Shown here: positions 1 to 45,884 of the stretch, one piece after another
How positions within the stretch are numbered: position 1 is the first letter of the stretch
Layout: each line of letters begins with the position of its first letter
Assembly: GCA_963556255.1 (NCBI GenBank)
Contig: OY744608.1
Span: 9,317,603-9,381,602, forward strand
From: Allolobophora icterica
Taxonomy: Eukaryota > Annelida > Clitellata > Crassiclitellata > Lumbricidae
Direction of reading: 5' to 3'
Length of the DNA stretch: 64,000 nt
The notes under the pieces: generated by a model
Seen by the model: the letters and a program-made list of their open reading frames with translations, nothing else
What the model was told of the DNA's origin: nothing
Database searches by the model: none
Position numbers and translations under genes: made by a program

Positions 1-616
1 ATATTATAGAAGTCTAGTTTTAAACATCAAACGACACTCAGAATTATGTCACAGTAAAGGTAAATTTTCATTCCTTACACGAATGGCCCAAATGTGCATA
101 AATTGTACACAGGTTTTACCCATAAAGCCATGCGTAGCGGTCCCACGTTATGCCACCCATGGGCCAATGTGGGTCCAACAAATGTGACTGTCATGGTAGG
201 TCAGGACACTTTTTTGTAGTCTTGTCTTCACAGCCAATTGCAAAATTTAACGGAACACACATGCAGTCGAGATTGTAACATCACTTTTCACGCCAACTGT
301 ACAGTACATAGGTACAGGTTGCATTCACATTTATACATATTTCTAACAGTTGCACACATAATATATATATATAATATTACATAAAAATTATATATATTAC
401 AATTGATGTAAAACTTGGATGTAAAAAGCTTACATGTGATGCATATAAACTATGTATATACATAATATAACAACTATATATATATATATATATATATTAC
501 ACAGGTTTGTGTAACAAAGTCTGTAATTATAGTCTGTAATTATATATATATATATATATTATATAGTAACAGATGTATATCAGGATTTGTATACTTGGTG
601 ACATAGGTTAATTGCT
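1..616. other. AT-rich flank beyond the ALIX stop codon
   Basis: This stretch probably contains ALIX 3' UTR. It has short TA dinucleotide runs (about 360-380, 478-497, 541-560). No AATAAA on the minus strand was seen, so the transcript end is not placed. Confidence 0.4.
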
Positions 617-22184
<21,568 letters not shown>

Positions 22185-22195
<11 letters not shown>

Positions 22196-22216
22196 CTTGT
22201 TCTCCCGCTCACGTGA
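22185..22216 (-). promoter_or_regulatory. ALIX start region: E-box (TCACGTGA) and YY1-like motif over the ATG
   Basis: The palindrome TCACGTGA lies at 22209-22216, 14 bases upstream of the ATG. It matches the core of the CLEAR/MiT-TFE E-box (GTCACGTGAC). The start codon context CAAGATGGCGG matches the YY1 consensus seen at translation starts of many TATA-less housekeeping genes. Whether the E-box is transcribed depends on the unknown start site. No TATA box was seen nearby. Confidence 0.4.
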
Positions 22217-22219
22217 CGA

Positions 22220-23940
22220 TTAGCAAACCACATTGATCTCTATTTATAGTACTGTTACTGACTCACATAGAAACCGTTATGCCATAGGCTAGCATGCCAT
22301 TCCTATCTAGCAAATAAGTAAAAACTAGAACGAAGCTCATCAAGAAAAAAAGAAAGCGTGGCGCTTGGCAATGGCATGGACACGGGATAGGGGTGGGGTG
22401 ATGTCTTTCCCTTGGGTCCCAAGCCCCACTTCTGACTCCAGAAGCAAAAATATTGTGGGTGTCTAACTTCCGGTTGGGCTGAGAGTCTGAGGTTTGGTGC
22501 ACGGATATGGAAAGCATCCATCCAAGCGTTATAAATTAAATAATAATATTCGTTTAATATCTTCAAACTGACAATAACGCAGTATGATTACAAATCAGTA
22601 TGAACGGATGATCACAAGTTATTACAGGAGTCGAATTTAACTGTACATGGCAACCATGCAAGGCGCCCATCACGTCCTACATTTCATTTTAACAAACGCG
22701 CCATCTCGTGAATGTAAGGCTGAGTGGACCTAAATTTGGGAGAGTTGCGGGAAGCGATCCCGCTACCGCTTGCTCCTCACGCCAGTGATGTTACCACTAG
22801 GCCTACTCTATGGACCCCCCCCCCGTTATATCCACTCAAGTGCTTTAAATTGGTGCTAGAAGAATATAATAACTCATGAAAAACACACCTTTATAGGCCT
22901 AGGCCATCAGAAGTTTTGAATGATTGGAAATAGTCGCCGTAGTATCGGAGATTAAGAAAGGTTACAAGTAAAAATTTTGGCCACAAAACTGGTCACACTT
23001 CCTTCCCTCCCCATTCCCTCCAAACTCGCACTGCACACTCTTCTTTCTATCGCCCCCACTCAATAGGTCCCGTTATTAGCTAGGCCTATAGCGTCGCGAG
23101 CAACGAGGATCTATACTGTGCAGTTACACGAGGCATGCGCGGAGGCCTTCCATTAGAAGCCTCAGCTGATAGGCCTAAACTTGCCAAGCCCGGACGTTAA
23201 AGCATGCGAAACAGACACCTGTTAAACTCTCACGGTGTAAAAATGGTTAGACAAAAAAAATGTATGCGAATGCATATCAAATTGAGATCGTCAAATTCAG
23301 ATATCAGACTCTCAGCGATAGCTGGCCCCTACTCATTATTTACTGATAGGCCTAAATGAACACGCAAAAGCAATGTATACATCTAGGGCCTATGCCCACT
23401 GGTTTAAATACACATGCACGGCCAACCACAGTCGAATGAGTGGATTCCGTTGCTGGTGCTTCCTGTGGAACAATAATCCAGCGCAATATTCTTCCTATAG
23501 CTTAATTAGGTCAATCAATCAATCAATCAATCAATCAATTGGACATTTATATAGCGCGCTCTTCAAGGCAACTATTCAGAGGCACTCCCAGCCCAACCTC
23601 GACGAAAGAGAACAGCCTTAAGCGCAGAGAAGAAAGAGGTGGACGAGTCTCGAGGGAGAGACCGCAGTCCAACAGGATAGTGGGACCGGCAACGGAGAAT
23701 GCTCGCTGTTGCATGGTTGCAGTGCGAGCGAAAGGAACATGTAAGTCACCTCGGGCGGTGGAACGGAGGTCATATGTCCTGTGCTTCTCTTCCTTCGAGT
23801 CTTGCATCTAGGTCACTGTGAAGGATTCAGTCTATATCAAATCTAGTCAAGATCTCACTTCTATATCGTACGTGCTATCTATCGTAATGCGCAAGCATAA
23901 GCCAAGGCGAATTCATGGCTGTCCTAAATATAGGCCTAGC
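22220..23940. other. Intergenic stretch upstream of ALIX
   Basis: No gene seen. It contains a (TCAA)n run near 23511-23539 next to a minus-strand SINE/LINE tail fragment (TATATAGCGCGCTCTTC, about 23540-23600), and several TAGGCCT motifs. Confidence 0.5.
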
Positions 23941-25522
23941 TAGAGCCCTGCGCCGACGTCATAGTGTCGGCGGCGGCGCGCCGGTCATTTTTGGTCGGCG
24001 GCGGCGGCGCGCCGACAAACAAAAATCGGCGGCGGCGGCGTCCACGAAATGTCGGCGTCGGCGCGGCGCGGCGCGGCGCGGCGTGTTCTAGTTAGAAACA
24101 TGAGTCACCATGGGCATCCGGAGGGGGGCAAAAATTTTTCCTGGGGTAAAATGACGTTTTTGCATGGAAAATATATTCCCAAATCCAGAGGGCAAATCCT
24201 CCTTTCCCTCCTCCGGACGCCCATGTGAGTCACTATGAGAGTTGCACAGCCGTTGGTCCTGTGACCAGTCAAAGGGCCAAATTCTCTAAAACCACTCCAT
24301 CACACTGAAGCTCAACTACATATAAAGGGACTGAAAGAGAAGACACCTTCAGACATTTGCCTTGCAAATATAAACATCCTTAATTACACTGCACATCTGT
24401 ATAGGTATTGGCAAATTGTTATCAGATGAAGCAACATGCATTTGCATATTGCATGAACACACTTGCATATGCACTGATACAGGTTAGGCTTACACACCAA
24501 GTCACAAGGCAGATGCTGGATAACAGCATCCTTCCAGTAAGAGAGGCTGCTGAAGCCATGAAGTGAAATGTAAATATATACGTTTTCCTATGGTAATACA
24601 CTGGTCGAGTGGCCTCATTCCTGTTAATTTTTCAGTGAATTTACCAGGTGGTCTGCTGCCCGTTTGAATTGGTGCCACGCTATTTAGAGTTTCCACATAT
24701 AGACCATTGTTTGTATCAGACTAAACTGAAAAAGACCATTCTTTATGCAATACGTACTAAGTCAAAACCTGTCTCAACTGATACTGTTTACCTGAATAGA
24801 TTCCAGCCAAAAGTATTAATCAATTATACCTTCCCTTCTGCAGGATTATTACTTAAATGACATATCTTGATATTAATAGCACTCACAAAGTCCTCTAATC
24901 TTACAACTTTAAGCCAAAAATTTACACCATTGCAATTAGACCACAGACATCAAAGACAACAATCAATAAGTTATAGAAGCTATTCAACATGAAGGTAACG
25001 AATGAGGAAATACTGTAGTACTGTAGTACACATACAAAGACATGCATTGCACATTGCTTTTGTTGTCAAGGTATTTAAGGAAATGGCAACATCAACAGGT
25101 GTATCAAAACAATGGTTACTTGTAACAAGATATCGCTTTAAATGACTGTGTGTATCATGGCACAAAGACAAGATCATCAAAGTATAAGGAAAACGAATTT
25201 AGTCAGGAAGACAATGCATTCTTGGTAACAAGATAAAGACCACAAACATTGTAATCAGCTATGTTCACTCTTTATTTTCTTCATTAACACACGAGTTCCT
25301 ACCAATCAAAGTGCCATTTCTGAGAATAGTTTGCTTATCTTTGCAATATCATGCAAAACATGAAAAATGCAACAATTACAATTAAGCATATCAAACTGGC
25401 ATCGGCGGCGCGCCGACAGATTGTCGGCGGCGGCGGCGGCGCGCCGACAAACAAAAATCGGCGGCGGCGGCGCCCACGAAATGTCGGCGGCGGCGGCGCG
25501 GCGCGGCCGGCGCAGGGCTCTA
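23941..25522. mobile_element. Large hAT element with GC-rich (GGC)n ends
   Basis: Ends TAGAGCCCTGCGCCG... and ...CCGGCGCAGGGCTCTA, flanked by a perfect 8-bp duplication GGCCTAGC (23933-23940 and 25523-25530). Both subterminal regions (about 130-150 bp) are inverted copies rich in GGCGGCGGCGCGCCGAC, while the 1.3-kb interior is AT-rich with no transposase recognised. Open frames in the GC-rich ends are compositional artefacts. Confidence 0.93.
24109..24225. mobile_element. 117-bp hAT-type MITE nested in the 23941 element
   Basis: Ends CATGGGCATCCGGAGG and CCTCCGGACGCCCATG are inverted repeats. The perfect 8-bp duplication TGAGTCAC flanks it (24101-24108, 24226-24233). Confidence 0.93.
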
Positions 25523-25545
25523 GGCCTAGCGCTGTTCTGCGCAGG

Positions 25546-26668
25546 CTTGTTGTCAAGACTTAAAACCTCAAGACCAAGGCCAAGACCAAGACTTTGTTAA
25601 CCTCAAGACCAAGATCAAGACCAAGACTTTGAACCTCAAGACCAAGACAAAGACTTTGAATCTCAAGACCAAGACCTTTGGTCTCAAGACCAAGACCAAG
25701 ACTCAGTCTTGTTGTCCTCGAGACCAAGGTCTTGGTCTCGAGTGCACTCGAGTTCGTTTTTAAAAGTCTTGGTCTTGGTCTTGGTCTTGAGGTTCAAGGT
25801 CTTGGTCTTGGTCTTGGTCTTGAGGTTCAAGGTCTTGGTCTTGGTCTTGGTCTTGAGGTTCAAGGTCTTGGTCTTGGTCTCGCAAGACCAAGACCGGCTG
25901 TTAATTATGAACAGTCATTTAGGCTAACAGAACTCAAGAATTCTGTATCAAGCCTGCTTGCATCATACGACCAATATCTATGGATGGATACAAGTCATGT
26001 TGGTCAGGAAAACCCATTGGCAGCAGCAACAGTTATTCTGTATCAGACGGTATGATAAACCATGGGAAGATTTCAAAAGGACTCACTATCTGTACATTTA
26101 CATCCAGTGCTTGAAAAGCTACTCTGTGTGTGTCAGCGACTTCAGCACCTGTAGAACGTATTTTTTTCACATGGCGGAATTTTTATGAGACCCACCAGGC
26201 ACGTCTTGGTCAGAAAATTCTGAGCGAATTGATTTTTATAAAATACAAAAGGCATTTGGCATAAGAGTTTGCATGAAGGACTTTTGAATACAAATTCGGA
26301 TATCTCTGCAGTTTGCATTTAAAGTTAATTTGCTTGAATAAAATAAAAGACTCATGTTTTCATTAAAATAGCGAAGATTCCGACTTGACAATTTTTATAA
26401 GTCTTGACCTGATTTCGATTTTTTGGGTCTTGGTCTTGGTCTTGGTCTTGAGGTTCAAGGTCTTGGTCTTGGTCTTGGTCTCGAGGTTCAAAGTCTTGGT
26501 CTTGGTCTTGGTCTCGAGGTTCAAGGTCTTGGTCTTGGTCTTGGTCTTGAGGTTCAAAGTCTTGGTCTTGAGGTTTAAGGTCTTGACAACAAGACTGCCA
26601 AGACTTTTAAAAACGAACTCGAGTGCACTCGAGGCCAAGACCTTGGTCTCGAGGACAGCAAGACTGGT
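25546..26668. repeat. Foldback element with GGTCTT arrays in inverted arms
   Basis: The left part (25546-25895) and right part (26426-26668) carry hexamer GGTCTT/AAGACC arrays with a superperiod of about 27 bases ending in GAGGTTCAA. They also share the inverted block GAACTCGAGTGCACTCGAG and its flanks. The middle 530 bases are unique. Repetitive Leu/Val or Lys/Thr frames across the arrays are not genes. Confidence 0.8.
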
Positions 26669-26871
26669 CCTGCGGGAATTCATGCTTGGTTAACATATTG
26701 AAATTCTGACTTGAATTAACATGGATCTACAGCGCACGCTATAAACATCGTAGATAAGCAAAAATTGCAACACAATATCTTTTAACGCGATATGTAATCA
26801 AGGCCACATCGCACACGCTACTGGCTCTGGGACTATCTAGCCGTGTTTTCTCAAGTTAGGAGTACGTCGAA

Positions 26872-26880
26872 TATATAAAT
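26872..26880 (+). promoter_or_regulatory. TATA box of the amylase gene
   Basis: TATATAAAT followed by AG lies about 116 bases upstream of the amylase ATG, which would place transcription start near 26900-26910 and give a 5' UTR of roughly 90 bases. A strong TATA box suits a tissue-restricted digestive enzyme. Confidence 0.6.
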
Positions 26881-26995
26881 AGCTGCTCGTTTTGCTCTTC
26901 TGCATGCATCGAGTTTAGGAGCGTTATCTATCTTGCCTCGCCTTTAATTTACTATCCTGTGAAGGTCTATGTAAACCGACTGACTGCTGGCAATA

Positions 26996-41373
<14,378 letters not shown>

Positions 41374-41467
41374 ACTTTGGGTAAAATTACTAAAGCTATC
41401 CATGATAGCACATTCCTTGTGTTCTCTGAAGACAGTAATTTTTATGGAAACAGTACGGTACACACAT

Positions 41468-41473
41468 AATAAA
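41468..41473 (+). terminator. Polyadenylation signal of the amylase gene
   Basis: The first AATAAA after the amylase stop codon lies 95 bases downstream, a typical distance for a short 3' UTR. Confidence 0.6.
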
Positions 41474-41554
41474 AAATGCTTTCACCCACTTAAATTCCGC
41501 AAATTCTCTTTTCCTCATTCATCCACCATTCATTACCTGCCTCGAACCCCTATA

Positions 41555-41722
41555 CAGGGCCGTCTACACCATAGAAACCTTGGAGCAAATGCTCCATCCA
41601 AGAAATAGGGGGGAGATCTGTCAGTGTGTGTGGCACCATTTTGGGGGGGGGGGAAGGAACGGGGAGGGGGAGAAGGAAAAGGGACGTTGCTCCAATGACT
41701 GGGGGGGGGGTAGACGCCCCTG
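41555..41722. mobile_element. hAT-type MITE with 8-bp duplication
   Basis: Ends CAGGGCCGTCTAC and GTAGACGCCCCTG, with the perfect duplication CCCCTATA (41547-41554, 41723-41730). Lies just after the amylase polyA signal. Confidence 0.92.
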
Positions 41723-41806
41723 CCCCTATATACCTCTGATTCTCTGGCTCTCTGTTCAAGATGGGCCTCTTTGGACGACCCATCAGTGAATGTTTATGGT
41801 TGCATA

Positions 41807-42263
41807 GGGGCCATCCACATATTACGTACGCACTGAGGGGTCGGATTTTGGCGATTTTGCGTACGGGTGCGAACGGGGGGGGGGAGAGGGGGAGGACAAA
41901 ATGTGTACGTACGCAAAATAAATTTCTAATTATGACGTCCACATTAGCCTATTTATAACTCTGTATTGTCCTATAGTCGTCCGATGGCATTTTATTACAT
42001 TATATAAAAGCCATGTGCAGTTATTCTGTGCTGTGAACGAGACACCTATAATTTGTCTATATTGGCCCTCACTCATCCTTCAATCTGGCCTAAAGTTCAG
42101 ACAGCCTGGAGCTGTCCAGACACTTTCTGCAGCTCTTCTTCCGGGGTGCAATGCGTCAAGAGTACGTACGCAGGGGGGTGTGGAAGAAAGTACGCTTGCG
42201 AACAGGGGGGGGGAGGGGTTCAATTTTCCGGGATTTTTGCGTACGTAATATATGGATGGCCCC
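41807..42263. mobile_element. MITE, GGGGCCATCC family
   Basis: Ends GGGGCCATCCACATATTACG and CGTAATATATGGATGGCCCC, with subterminal GTACGTACGCA motifs. End structure resembles the GGGGTCGTCC family. Confidence 0.85.
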
Positions 42264-42574
42264 ATACTACAAAAATAGACATGGAAAAGCCTAAGAAAAT
42301 TGTTCTGCTAACAAAAAGTTTGAAATTTTGAAAAGGTTGAAAAGCTCTTGAAAGCTCTTGAAAAGTTTCCATGAAGTATGGCAGTGGTCACCAACCCGCG
42401 GTTCGCGAGCCCCATGCGGCTCTCGAAAAGTTCTGTGGCGGCTCTCCAGAGCTTTCCAGAAAATGACATTTTCTGTGACGAAATAAAATTGTGCTTAAAA
42501 ATGGATTGTTTCCGTGTAATAGTGCTATCCGTTAGTATTTTTGTGCTCCTAAATTCGACCTAAAATCATGGCAC

Positions 42575-42785
42575 CTACCAAAAGTTGCTAAACTTCGCAA
42601 TGCGGCTCCCAAAAGTTGCTAAACTTCGCAATGCGGCTCCCAAAAGTTGCTAAACTTCGCAATGCGGCTCCCAAAAGTTGCTAAACTTCGCAATGCGGCT
42701 CCCAAAAGTTGCTAAACTTCGCAATGCTGCTCCCAAAAGTTGCTAAACTTCGCAATGCGGCTCCCAAAAGTTGCTAAACTTTGAA
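42575..42785. repeat. 31-bp tandem repeat inside the hAT element
   Basis: Six to seven near-identical copies of a 31-base unit (CCCAAAAGTTGCTAAACTTC then GCAATGCGGCT). Two to three further units resume at about 43335-43412, beyond the nested insertion, showing the array predates the insertion. Confidence 0.9.
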
Positions 42786-43334
42786 CAGTGGCGGCCTTAG
42801 GATATTTCGGGCCCGTGCAGATTATACTGCACGGCCACCATGACACAAATTAAATTGTTTTTCGTTGCTAATCATTTTATTTTAGTCGATTGTTGACAAG
42901 TACAAGTCAAATTAAGCTATACACGAGAGTTCTGGGATACATAGGCAGGCCCGGCTCAAGACATTTGGCGGCCCTGGGCAAATCGGCAAATCGGCGGCCC
43001 TAAGCACAAAAAAAGTTGATGACCTTTTTTTTAGTCATTCATCTCTTTTTACAAAAAATAATAGTAAATATTTTTTAGAAAATTGGAAAATTGGCGGCCC
43101 CTGAAAATCGGCGGCCCTGGGCGGCTGCCCACTTGCCCATATGGACGAACCGGGCCTGTACATAGGAATTGACATTTTATTTTATTGACAAAAGAGAAGA
43201 TTTAATCGAAACCATAATATTATTATTAGGGTGTCTTGTTCATGTTAATTTTCTGTGACATTTTCGGGCGCCCCCCCCCCAAGTTGCGGGCCCCGTGCGA
43301 CCGCACGGTTCGCACGCCCCTAAGGCCGACACTG
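42786..43334. mobile_element. hAT element, middle of a three-level nest
   Basis: Ends CAGTGGCGGCCTTAGG and CCTAAGGCCGACACTG, flanked by the 7-bp match CTTTGAA on both sides. Inserted in the 31-bp repeat array of the outer element. Confidence 0.88.
42946..43158. mobile_element. hAT-type MITE, innermost of a three-level nest
   Basis: Ends CAGGCCCGGCTC and GAACCGGGCCTG, with the perfect duplication TACATAGG (42938-42945, 43159-43166). Internal GGCGGCCCTGGGCA motifs repeat near both ends. Confidence 0.93.
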
Positions 43335-43564
43335 CTTTGAAATGCGGCTCCCAAAAGTTGCTAAACTTTGAAATGCGGCTCCCAAATGTTACTAAACTTC
43401 GCAATGCGGCTCATCGCCGAAAAAAGGTTGGAGACCACTGCAATATGGCCTTTTACTTTGCGCTACCAAAGTTACACAGCCCTTTCTCAACTGTGCTGAA
43501 CTGTACTGCCAACTGTTGTTGTTTGTTGGAATTTGGGGAGAACTCCTGACTAATATGATGGCCC

Positions 43565-43940
43565 CCGACGAACTTCAAAGATATACCGCCTCGGCGGGAG
43601 GAATCAGAGGGATATCATGGGGACAGAAAGAAGAGAGGGGGACAAAATGAGGGGACAAACTTAAAAAATATACCGCCTCTGTAGGAAGATAGGGGACATC
43701 ATGGGACATCAATGGAGGAAGTGGAGGAGACAGGAAGAAGAGAAGACCGCCGACAAACTTCAAAGAGGTACCGCCTCGGCGGGAGGGAAGCGAACATCAG
43801 AGGGACAGTAGAGGGGACAGGAGGAAGACAGGAGTGCCGGCGGTCTTCAAATATATACCTCCCTCGGCTGGAGGGGAGGGGACAACAGAGGGACATCCAA
43901 GGGACATCAGTGGAACATCCAGGGGGTATCCGGTGGACAT
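43565..43940. repeat. Degenerate minisatellite of about 90 bp
   Basis: Four units each contain AACTTCAAAGATATACCGCC, CGGCGGGAGG and a run of GGGACATC-type words, spaced 88-96 bases apart. The open frames across it reflect the purine-rich repeat. Confidence 0.75.
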
Positions 43941-44584
43941 CAAAGCGGAAAGGGCGTTTCGCCACAGTAGGCCTTATATTTGTGACATGCTTAGTAGTCC
44001 TGGTTCTGTGGACAGGCGCTTCTATCTCTATTCAGGGCGGGCGCAAGTTGAGCCCAGTGAAAAACAGTGGGGAAGGAGTGGCAGTGGCTTCTATCCCCAC
44101 TAAACAACCAGGCTCAATCCCTCTCCTTCCCCCCTCTTTCACAGAACTGTTAGCGAAGAGTCTGTAACTTGTAGAGAGCGATAGAAATTGAAAAGAAACA
44201 CTTCCCCCTTTTTTCACTGAGCCCAACTTATAGCACTTGAACTTTTTCATAGTTACTATTGCAGCAACCTCCACTCCAACGTTTTCAAGGTGCCTTCAAC
44301 TCCGCCATTGCCGTTTTCGAGAGCTACCAGTCCCAAGCCGGGAAAAGTAGGGTTAAGCTAACCATCTTTATTACGACACAGAGTCATTACACAGAAACTA
44401 CTTAGGTAATTGGCAGACTCTTCCTTAAACTCTAAAGTCATGCAAGGCAAGGTCGACATCAATGAACCTTGTACAAGTTGTCATTAAACACTGGATAATG
44501 CTAATTGACGAACACATAGATAAAACTTTCTACATGTATGCAGAGTGTAAATTACGGTAAAAATGCATTGTTAAATAACTCGGT

Positions 44585-44870
44585 TCACCATTGATCAGTT
44601 GCAGTTATTAAGTCAGAAGTGGAATTGAAATGGTAGCACATGCAAAGGGGTCGTCCATAAAGGACGTCCCTAAAATATGACCCACTTTGGACCCCTCCCT
44701 CCCCCTTGTCCGCATTTGACCTTACCCTCACCATTGATCAGTTGCAGTTATTAAGTCAGAAGTGGAATTGAAATGGTAGCACATGCAAAGGGGTCGTCCA
44801 TAAAGGACGTCCCTAAAATATGACCCACTTTGGACCCCTCCCTCCCCCTTGTCCGCATTTGACCTTACCC
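44585..44870. repeat. 143-bp tandem duplication including a MITE end
   Basis: 44585-44727 and 44728-44870 are near-identical direct copies. Each holds flanking host DNA plus the first 80 bases of MITE copy C, so the duplication happened after insertion. Confidence 0.92.
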
Positions 44871-45252
44871 TCCCTTCCTCCCCTTTGCGGACGTCCGCAC
44901 GCATAAGCCAATTTTTAATGTCGTCATCATTATTTTTACAAATATTCCACAGTTCCTGTGCACGTTTAAGTGACAGTTCAGGTTTCATATCGCAGGATGT
45001 GCAGTTATAAAAGCCTCTTTAAAGTCGCAGTAAAGGTTATACCATGCATGAGGTTTTAGGCAATCACTTCACTTCAATCAAGTCATTATCATCTTTCGGG
45101 TAAGGCTGAAACAAGGTGGTGTTTAAAAAACTATCAAATTTAAAAGTTTAGATGCGGACGTCTGCACTGTCATGGCCCTCCCTCCCCCCCTTGTCCGCAT
45201 TTCCATGACCCCTCCCTCCCCCTTCACTGCAGACGTCCTTTATGGATGACCC
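44647..45252. mobile_element. MITE, GGGGTCGTCC family, copy C
   Basis: Left end GGGGTCGTCCATAAAGGACG (present twice because of the tandem duplication), interior shared with copies A and B, right end GACGTCCTTTATGGATGACCC. Confidence 0.87.
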
Positions 45253-45462
45253 TTAGTAGGCCTATATCATAGAAAATGTGTCAGAACTCAGAACAGCTTT
45301 AATGACAGAAAGTTTCTTAAACATGTGACATTACATCTTCATCAGTGATACCTAAATCTTCATGAAACCCCCTCAAAGTCATTATCATAAAAGTCTACAC
45401 AACAAATCCAATTGTTGTTGTTAGTTAACGATTTGGATAACAGAGCAGTAACAGAAATGCAT

Positions 45463-45783
45463 CTGAAGTTGCTTTTCAATAGAAATGCAAACTGAAAAAT
45501 TCAAATGAAAACAAGACTCACCAAGTATGAAAGAATCATACATATGTTGACTGGAGCCTACTATAAATGATTCACCCCACTTGCAATTATCTTACGATGA
45601 AGATAACTGATAAATGAAGAAATAACTATCATCGTAAGATAACTGCCAGTGGGGTAAATCGATCATAATAGGCTAGATCCAATATACACTGTACAAGTGT
45701 ACATGTATCTATGACTCTTTCATACTTGGTGAATCTGTTGTTTTCATTTGAATTTTTCAGTTTGTATTGAAAAGCAACTTCAG
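45463..45783. repeat. Long inverted repeat beyond the POFUT1 stop codon
   Basis: The sequence CTGAAGTTGCTTTTCAATA at 45463 is mirrored at 45783. Most of the 321 bases fold on themselves (arms of over 100 bases, with AAACTGAAAAATTCAAATG in each), ending in a loop near 45620. It lies 102 bases past the POFUT1 stop, so it may be in the 3' UTR. A foldback MITE is the simplest origin. Confidence 0.88.
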
Positions 45784-45884
45784 TCAAGATATTAAAGCAC
45801 TCTACAGTGCCTCCCTTAACTCATTGCATTTTAACTCAATACTTTTAAGACAATCATTGCCAAACAGAAGCTCATATGATATAA

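Larger units (their letters stand above)
42382..43440. mobile_element. hAT element, outermost of a three-level nest
   Basis: Ends CAGTGGTCACCAACC and GGTTGGAGACCACTG. The flanking 8-mers AAGTATGG and CAATATGG match at 6 of 8. Contains a 31-bp tandem repeat and the 42786-43334 element. Confidence 0.85.

Noticed and set aside
25335..25600. Overlapping open frames on both strands, Arg/Gly/Ala-rich
   Set aside because: They are products of the GGC-rich end of a hAT element.
25678..26693. Leu-Val-rich and Lys-Thr-rich open frames
   Set aside because: They come from hexamer GGTCTT arrays with no non-repetitive protein content.
43712..44167. 151-aa plus-strand open frame
   Set aside because: It spans a degenerate minisatellite; two frames are open because the sequence is purine-rich.
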